The translations under genes were made by a program, and so were the position numbers. A stretch of DNA of 64,000 bases from Rhynchopus sp. YZ270_cl-10 (Eukaryota; Euglenozoa; Diplonemea; Diplonemida; Diplonemidae), in contig OZ037882.1 of the NCBI GenBank assembly GCA_964035575.1, positions 558,001 to 622,000 of the forward strand, given 5' to 3'. The notes beneath the pieces were generated by a model. That model ran no database searches. It worked only from the letters and a program-made list of their open reading frames with translations, and was not told the origin of the DNA. This document shows positions 57,101-64,000 of the stretch, piece after piece; positions within the stretch are counted from its first letter, which is position 1; the number at the start of each line of letters is the position of its first letter.

Positions 57101-60100
57101 ATTTTGAGACACTTTTTTTCCACTTTTTTACTTAGGGATTTTTCCGGGTACTTAGCGAAATTTTCGCCATCGAAAGCTGGCCCCTTCCACGGTCGCTGTG
57201 GCCTCGGGACGTTTACCCAGCAAATATGGGTCTAATTCCCAAGGCTACCAATCCGACTTAAACCGACTCAGTAGGGTCAGGTCGGACCGACCCAAACCTA
57301 CCCAGCAAAAAAGGTCAAAAAATAGATGTCAATTTTGAGACACTTTTTTTCCACTTTTTTTACTTAGGGATTTTTCCGGGTACTTAGCGAAATTTTCGCC
57401 ATCGAAAGCTGGCCCCTTCCACGGTCGCTGTGGCCTCGGGACGTTTACCCAGCAAATATGGGTCTAATTCCCAAGGCTACCAATCCGACTTAAACCGACT
57501 CAGTAGGGTCAGGTCGGACCGACCCAAACCTACCCAGCAAAAAAGGTCAAAAAATAGATGTCAATTTTGAGACACTTTTTTTCCACTTTTTTACTTAGGG
57601 ATTTTTCCGGGTACTTAGCGAAATTTTCGCCATCGAAAGCTGGCCCCTTCCACGGTCGCTGTGGCCTCGGGACGTTTACCCAGCAAATATGGGTCTAATT
57701 CCCAAGGCTACCAATCCGACTTAAACCGACTCAGTAGGGTCAGGTCGGACCGACCCAAACCTACCCAGCAAAAAAGGTCAAAAAATAGATGTCAATTTTG
57801 AGACACTTTTTTTCCACTTTTTTACTTAGGGATTTTTCCGGGTACTTAGCGAAATTTTCGCCATCGAAAGCTGGCCCCTTCCACGGTCGCTGTGGCCTCG
57901 GGACGTTTACCCAGCAAATATGGGTCTAATTCCCAAGGCTACCAATCCGACTTAAACCGACTCAGTAGGGTCAGGTCGGACCGACCCAAACCTACCCAGC
58001 AAAAAAGGTCAAAAAATAGATGTCAATTTTGAGACACTTTTTTTCCACTTTTTTACTTAGGGATTTTTCCGGGGTACTTAGCGAAATTTTCGCCATCGAA
58101 AGCTGGCCCCTTCCACGGTCGCTGTGGCCTCGGGACGTTTACCCAGCAAATATGGGTCTAATTCCCAAGGCTACCAATCCGACTTAAACCGACTCAGTAG
58201 GGTCAGGTCGGACCGACCCAAACCTACCCAGCAAAAAAGGTCAAAAAATAGATGTCAATTTTGAGACACTTTTTTTCCACTTTTTTACTTAGGGATTTTT
58301 CCGGGTACTTAGCGAAATTTTCGCCATCGAAAGCTGGCCCCTTCCACGGTCGCTGTGGCCTCGGGACGTTTACCCAGCAAATATGGGTCTAATTCCCAAG
58401 GCTACCAATCCGACTTAAACCGACTCAGTAGGGTCAGGTCGGACCGACCCAAACCTACCCAGCAAAAAAGGTCAAAAAATAGATGTCAATTTTGAGACAC
58501 TTTTTTTCCACTTTTTTACTTAGGGATTTTTCCGGGTACTTAGCGAAATTTTCGCCATCGAAAGCTGGCCCCTTCCACGGTCGCTGTGGCCTCGGGACGT
58601 TTACCCAGCAAATATGGGTCTAATTCCCAAGGCTACCAATCCGACTTAAACCGACTCAGTAGGGTCAGGTCGGACCGACCCAAACCTACCCAGCAAAAAA
58701 GGTCAAAAAATAGATGTCAATTTTGAGACACTTTTTTTCCACTTTTTTACTTAGGGATTTTTCCGGGTACTTAGCGAAATTTTCGCCATCGAAAGCTGGC
58801 CCCTTCCACGGTCGCTGTGGCCTCGGGACGTTTACCCAGCAAATATGGGTCTAATTCCAAGGCTACCAATCCGACTTAAACCGACTCAGTAGGGTCAGGT
58901 CGGACCGACCCAAACCTACCCAGCAAAAAAGGTCAAAAAATAGATGTCAATTTTGAGACACTTTTTTTCCACTTTTTTACTTAGGGATTTTTCCGGGTAC
59001 TTAGCGAAATTTTCGCCATCGAAAGCTGGCCCCTTCCACGGTCGCTGTGGCCTCGGGACGTTTACCCAGCAAATATGGGTCTAATTCCCAAGGCTACCAA
59101 TCCGACTTAAACCGACTCAGTAGGGTCAGGTCGGACCGACCCAAACCTACCCAGCAAAAAAGGTCAAAAAATAGATGTCAATTTTGAGACACTTTTTTTC
59201 CACTTTTTTACTTAGGGATTTTTCCGGGTACTTAGCGAAATTTTCGCCATCGAAAGCTGGCCCCTTCCACGGTCGCTGTGGCCTCGGGACGTTTACCCCA
59301 GCAAATATGGGTCTAATTCCCAAGGCTACCAATCCGACTTAAACCGACTCAGTAGGGTCAGGTCGGACCGACCCAAACCTACCCAGCAAAAAAGGTCAAA
59401 AAATAGATGTCAATTTTGAGACACTTTTTTTCCACTTTTTTACTTAGGGATTTTTCCGGGTACTTAGCGAAATTTTCGCCATCGAAAGCTGGCCCCTTCC
59501 ACGGTCGCTGTGGCCTCGGGACGTTTACCCAGCAAATATGGGTCTAATTCCCAAGGCTACCAATTCCGACTTAAACCGACTCAGTAGGGTCAGGTCGGGA
59601 CCGACCCAAACCTACCCAGCAAAAAAGGTCAAAAAATAGATGTCAATTTTGAGACACTTTTTTTCCACTTTTTTACTTAGGGATTTTTTCCCGGGTACTT
59701 AGCGAAATTTTCGCCATCGAAAGCTGGCCCCTTCCACGGTCGCTGTGGCCTCGGGACGTTTACCCAGCAAATATGGGTCTAATTCCCAAGGCTACCAATC
59801 CGACTTAAACCGACTCAGTAGGGTCAGGTCGGACCGACCCAAACCTACCCAGCAAAAAAGGTCAAAAAATAGATGTCAATTTTGAGACACTTTTTTCCAC
59901 TTTTTTACTTAGGGATTTTTCCGGGTACTTAGCGAAATTTTCGCCATCGAAATCTGGCCCCTTCCACGGTCGCTGTGGCCTCGGGACGTTTACCCAGCAA
60001 ATATGGGTCTAATTCCCAAGGCTACCAATCCGACTTAAACCGACTCAGTAGGGTCAGGTCGGACCGACCCAAACCTACCCAGCAAAAAAGGTCAAAAAAT

Positions 60101-61641
60101 AGATGTCAATTTTGAGACACTTTTTTTCCACTTTTTTACTTAGGGATTTTTCCGGGTACTTAGCGAATTTTCGCCATCGAAAGCTGGCCCCTTCCACGGT
60201 CGCTGTGGCCTCGGGACGTTTACCCAGCAAATATGGGTCTAATTCCCAAGGCTACCAATCCGACTTAAACCGACTCAGTAGGGTCAGGTCGGACCGACCC
60301 AAACCTACCCAGCAAAAAAGGTCAAAAAATAGATGTCAATTTTGAGACACTTTTTTTCCACTTTTTTACTTAGGGATTTTTCCGGGTACTTAGCGAAATT
60401 TTCGCCATCGAAAGCTGGCCCCTTCCACGGTCGCTGTGGCCTCGGGACGTTTACCCAGCAAATATGGGTCTAATTCCCAAGCTAGCCAATCCGACTTAAA
60501 CCGACTCAGTAGGGGTCAGGTCGGACCGACCCAAACCTACCCAGCAAAAAAAGGTCAAAAAATAGATGTCAATTTTGAGACACTTTTTTTCCACTTTTTT
60601 ACTTAGGGATTTTTTCCGGGTACTTAGCGAAATTTTCGCCATCGAAAGCTGGCCCTTCCACGGTCCGCTGTGGCCTCGGGACGTTTACCCAGCAAATATG
60701 GGTCTAATTCCCAAGGCTACCAATCCGACTTAAACCGACTCAGTAGGGTCAGGTCGGACCGACCCAAACCTACCCAGCAAAAAAGGTCAAAAAATAGATG
60801 TCAATTTGAGACACTTTTTTTCACACTTTTTTACTTAGGGATTTTTCCGGGTACTTAGCGAAATTTTCGCCATCGAAAGCTGGCCCCTTCCACGGTCGCT
60901 GTGGCCTCGGGACGTTTACCCAGCAAATATGGGTCTAATTCCCAAGGCTACATTCCGACTTAAACCGACTCAGTAGGGTCAGGTCGGACCGACCCAAACC
61001 TACCCAGCAAAAAAGGTCAAAAAATAGATGTCATTTTGAGACACTTTTTTTCCACTTTTTTACTTAGGGATTTTTCCGGGGGTACTTCAGCGAAATTTTC
61101 GCCATCGAAAGCTGGCCCCTTCCACGGTCGCTGTGGCCTCGGGACGTTTACCCAGCAAATATGGGTCTAATTCCCAAGGCCTACCAATCCGACTTAAACC
61201 GACTCAGTAGGGTCAGGTCGGACCGACCCAAACCTACCCAGCAAAAAAGGTCAAAAAAATAGATGTCAATTTTGAGACACTTTTTTTCCACTTTTTTACT
61301 TAGGGATTTTTTCCGGGTACTTAGCGAAATTTTCGCCATCGAAAGCTGGCCCCTTCCACGGTCGCTGTGGCCTCGGGACGTTTACCCAGCAAATATGGGT
61401 CTAATTCCCAAGGCTACCAATCCGACTTAAACCGACTCAGTAGGGTCAGGTCGGACCGACCCAAACCTACCCAGCAAAAAAGGTCAAAAAATAGATGTCA
61501 ATTTTGAGACACTTTTTTTCCACTTTTTTTACTTAGGGATTTTCCGGGTACTTAGCGAAATTTTCGCCATCGAAAGCTTGGCCCCTTCCACGGTCGCTGT
61601 GGCCTCGGGACGTTTACCCAGCAAATATGGGGTCTAATTCC
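45190..61641. repeat. 231-bp satellite, right part (about 71 units)
   Basis: Continues the array of 34571-37111 after the family C element; the first seven bases are the target duplication. From 45197 to about 57350 units look essentially identical. From about 57360 on single-base insertions and deletions appear and become frequent after 59290, up to the gap. No gene. Confidence 0.97.
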
Positions 61642-61841
61642 NNNNNNNNNNNNNNNNNNNNNNNNNNNNNNNNNNNNNNNNNNNNNNNNNNNNNNNNNNN
61701 NNNNNNNNNNNNNNNNNNNNNNNNNNNNNNNNNNNNNNNNNNNNNNNNNNNNNNNNNNNNNNNNNNNNNNNNNNNNNNNNNNNNNNNNNNNNNNNNNNNN
61801 NNNNNNNNNNNNNNNNNNNNNNNNNNNNNNNNNNNNNNNNN
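61642..61841. other. Assembly gap (200 N)
   Basis: A round 200 N, which suggests a gap of unknown true size. The 231-bp array enters from the left and unrelated sequence leaves on the right, so the right end of the array is not seen. Confidence 0.99.
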
Positions 61842-61890
61842 TTTGCACTTTCAACTTATGGGAAAATAGTTCAATTTTTGTTGCGCTGTT

Positions 61891-62103
61891 CATACTTCGT
61901 GGTCTGCCGGAGTCCGCCTGAGTTGAGACGGACTATGGCGGACTTTGAAAGTCCGTCTCGAGTCCGCCCTAGTCCGTCTCAGGTTCGCCCGAGTTGAGAC
62001 GGACCTGAGACGGACTCAGGCGGACTCGGGCCGAGTTCGCCTGAGTCCGTCTCCGGTCTTGGTCGGATTTTTTTTGGCGGGCTCGGGCGGACCACGAAGT
62101 ATG
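61891..62103. mobile_element. Family E fold-back element (213 bp)
   Basis: Ends CATACTTCGTGGTC and GACCACGAAGTATG; inverted arms of about 28 bp with about three differences. The interior is a run of AGTCCGTCTC / GAGACGGACT steps that pair with each other. Flanks have CTGTTC-like direct repeats with a one-base shift (TTGCGCTGTT left, CCTGTTCC right), so a target duplication is possible but not clean. No coding capacity. Confidence 0.7.
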
Positions 62104-62334
62104 CCTGTTCCCCCTTTTGTCTATGTGTTTTATTTTTTTGTGAAATAAAGAAAAATTGCTCCCTCCTTGTTAGCGACTTAGTAACGTGCGAAAGGCCTTG
62201 AGGCCCTTCTCATCAAAAAAAAAAAATCCTCCCATCTTCTTCTTTTTTTGCTCAGTTTCTCCCCTGCACACATTTTGCAGGGTAGAATTTGAGGTGCGAA
62301 ACGTGGTATTTTTTTTTTTTTAAATACAAAGGTG
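62104..62334. other. Intergenic, no gene seen
   Basis: A/T and pyrimidine runs. Contains GTGAAATAAAG (62138), which could be a polyadenylation-like signal, but there is no gene upstream to use it. Confidence 0.4.
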
Positions 62335-62402
62335 GTGCTTTCATCCAGATGGCTGGCATCGTACAAGCGGGTCAGTCAGAGATGCCTGCATCAAGAACTA
62401 CC
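62335..62402 (+). repeat. ~70-bp duplicated sequence, copy 1
   Basis: GTGCTTTCATCCAGATGGCT and the bases after it are matched at 63212-63282 with few changes. In one frame it resembles the part of the Crypton gene around 32539-32593 (GA-I-QM...WVSQ), with GGGTCAGTCAG-AGATGCC against GGGTCAGTCAGGCAATGCC. It may be a relic of a related recombinase gene. Confidence 0.5.
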
Positions 62403-62503
62403 ATTTTTTACAATACATAAGGCGGCTTTTGTCTTTTCCTTCTGCAGTACATCAGGCTTAGGCCGATATTGAGTACAGATCTTCTTTCATTTACACAGTA
62501 TTC

Positions 62504-62609
62504 CACCTGATTTTTACCCCGCATAAAGGCGCGTAAAGGCTGGGAAAAATGGGTGGGGTTTGGCCTATACGGGCCTTTACGCGCCTATACGCGGGGTAAA
62601 AATCAGGTG
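62504..62609. mobile_element. Family F fold-back element (106 bp)
   Basis: CACCTGATTTTTACCCCGC at the left and its reverse complement at the right, arms about 37 bp with about three differences and GGCGCGTAAAGGC inside. Flanking 7-mers AGTATTC and GGTATTG share the middle five bases, which may be a worn target duplication. Confidence 0.65.
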
Positions 62610-63211
62610 GGTATTGGTGTAAAGTAATTATAAACTGGTGTGGCTGAATGGGGGGGGTGGAAAATGGTGCGAATTACCCCCCTTCAGCCAACACCATGAA
62701 CACAATAAAAACCCCTTCGAAAGTTATGTCCTTCCCCGCCTTTAGCGAGCGTTCGTTCAACTTTCAAGACTCTTTTTTTTTGTTGTGCCGATAATCGCCC
62801 TTACGTACCCAATGTTCATATGGGCCCCCTCTCTTTCTTTCCCACACAAAATATAACTGTTAGGGGAGACACAAAACTCCATTATCTCCCTTTTCAAAAG
62901 CGTTTCTACCCAAATCTTTCCCCAAAAAAAATGCACAGCCCCCCACGATATTTCGAGGCGTGTGTTTTTTTGGCACAGTGTTCCCCACTTATTTGCTGTA
63001 TTTTTTAACATTTAACAAATTTGCTTTCAATTTTTGGTTGAATTTTTTGGCCTCCACATTCGTCTCCCCCCCCCTCATCGCCTGAAATAATAGAATTTCA
63101 CTTCTATTTGATCAAAATAAAATAAAATGACCCCCCTCATCGTAGCGCCTCTTTTCGAGATAAAAAAGTATCCCCCCCTTCCCTCTGCTTATCATTTTTC
63201 TGGTGTACATT
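62610..63211. other. Intergenic, no gene recognised
   Basis: Mixed-composition DNA with C and T runs. Open frames of 62-84 residues occur on both strands but none resembles a known family. Confidence 0.4.
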
Positions 63212-63282
63212 GTGCTTTCATCCGGATGGCTGGCATCGTACAGTGGGTCAGTCGGAGGTGTTGCCCTGCATCAACAACTACA
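63212..63282 (+). repeat. ~70-bp duplicated sequence, copy 2
   Basis: Second copy of 62335-62402. Here the frame reads AFIRMAGIVQWVSR, with WVS placed as in the Crypton product (YGWVSQ, residues 287-292). It lies 190 bp upstream of the sirtuin start codon. Confidence 0.5.
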
Positions 63283-63468
63283 GTTTTTCATTGCTTTATT
63301 CACACCTCGCGGGTCTTTTTTTATAGGTAATCTGCATCTCAGATCCCCTTTCCCCCCCCTCCACACCCTCCCACACAACAGACGCTCTCTCCAGTCCTCC
63401 ACTTTTCCTTCTTCAGCGAGGAATCCGCAAAGCAAAGCTTTTTAGAGTTAAAAAAAGACACAAACAAA

Positions 63469-64000
63469 ATGTCAAAGGACATGGAAAGCAACGAATTTGT
63501 CACCTTCAAAGCCTCGTTTGATACGTTTCGTGCGATGAATCTGCGGAGGGGGGCTGACACCACCACCACCACCACCACCTCCTCCTCCACCTCCACCTCA
63601 AGCAACACTGCCCAGACCGACCAACCCAGCAACCCTCCTGCATCACTCGACGACGACGCCAAATACATTCCTGAACACACAGAGACACCAAAATCCCTTC
63701 AAGAGAAACTGGCCAAGCTGCGTACCATTGTCGACAACGCACAGCATTTGGTCGTCTATACCGGCGCTGGAGTTTCCACTGCATGCGGGCTGCCTGACTA
63801 CCGAGGACCAAATGGTCTGTGGACACAAATTGCTGCAAATCCCGACGCAAATTCGACTGCGCTTCTCGCAACGTTTGATACCGTGGTGGGAAGGGCGGAG
63901 CCGAGCGAGACTCATAAGTGGATTGCCTCGATGGTGTCGAAAGGGGTGGTCAAGCATGTCATGTCAACGAATGTGGACAACCTTCATGTACGCAGTGGTT
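63469..64000 (+). CDS. SIRT6/SIRT7-like sirtuin (NAD-dependent deacylase), 5' part
   Basis: Sirtuins remove acyl groups from lysines using NAD; SIRT6/7 relatives act mostly in the nucleus or nucleolus on chromatin. The frame is open from ATG at 63469 (AAACAAAATGT, A at -3) to the window end, 177 codons, so the 3' part is missing. Residues 1-85 are an extension with a T/S-rich run (31-45) and an acidic patch (61-63). The NAD-binding fold starts at about 90: VVYTGAGVSTACGLPDYRGP (95-114) followed by NGLWT, the form found in SIRT7-type proteins. Residues 145-149 (PSETH) match the family's P-x-x-TH. At 167-177 the usual QN(V/I/C)DGLH region reads TNVDNLHVRSG: N168, D170 and H173 are kept, Q is T and G is N. 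The zinc site and catalytic His lie beyond the window. No intron seen so far. Confidence 0.93.
   Translation, partial: MSKDMESNEFVTFKASFDTFRAMNLRRGADTTTTTTTSSSTSTSSNTAQTDQPSNPPASLDDDAKYIPEHTETPKSLQEKLAKLRTIVDNAQHLVVYTGAGVSTACGLPDYRGPNGLWTQIAANPDANSTALLATFDTVVGRAEPSETHKWIASMVSKGVVKHVMSTNVDNLHVRSG

Noticed and set aside
34490-61330. Telomere-like TTAGGG within the 231-bp unit
   Set aside because: Only one per 231-bp unit (ACTTAGGGAT), not tandem.
63339-63957. Minus-strand and other-frame open frames over 63127-63957
   Set aside because: They overlap the sirtuin coding frame, which has clear family motifs.

Overview
The window looks like repeat-rich, probably pericentromeric or otherwise heterochromatic, DNA from a microbial eukaryote. 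Only three stretches look like real coding sequence: two copies of an intact 338-residue Crypton-type tyrosine recombinase, and at the far right the first 177 codons of a SIRT6/SIRT7-like sirtuin. Both protein families fit a eukaryote; the sequence alone does not fix the lineage. There are no rRNA, tRNA or CRISPR features.

Layout. 1-31398: a 38-bp satellite with higher-order structure, broken by five copies of one terminal-inverted-repeat element (family A, 386 bp, 7-bp target duplication); the first carries a 2.2-kb insert with two diverged 1.24-kb units and GTTGCGTT-type minisatellites. 31399-33445: a sixth family A element split by Crypton copy 1. 33446-34192: unique and low-complexity DNA ending in a run of four perfect hairpins. 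34193-61641: a 231-bp satellite, seeded by a 378-bp fold-back element with 160-bp arms, and itself split at 37112-45189 by an 8.1-kb composite element (family C) flanked by the 7-bp duplication CCTCGGG. Inside C lie a 175-bp satellite grown from C's own end, a family B element (39231-42150) holding Crypton copy 2 and a further fold-back insert that itself holds a second family B element, then an 845-bp tandem duplication. 61642-61841: a 200-N gap. 61842-63468: intergenic DNA with two more fold-back elements and a duplicated ~70-bp sequence. 63469 onward: the sirtuin gene.

How it fits together. Families A, B and C have unrelated terminal repeats but share one internal plan: a CGACATCAC motif by an A/T tract near one end and a GCTAAGTAC motif near the other, CA...TG termini and 7-bp target duplications. 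Both Crypton copies sit in the same internal A-run/T-run junction of such elements (one in A, one in B), and unfilled versions of both sites are in the window. Two of the three satellites can be traced to ends or halves of these fold-back elements. The picture is of modular non-autonomous elements acting as Crypton landing sites and as seeds for satellite DNA. No transposase for these elements is present in the window.
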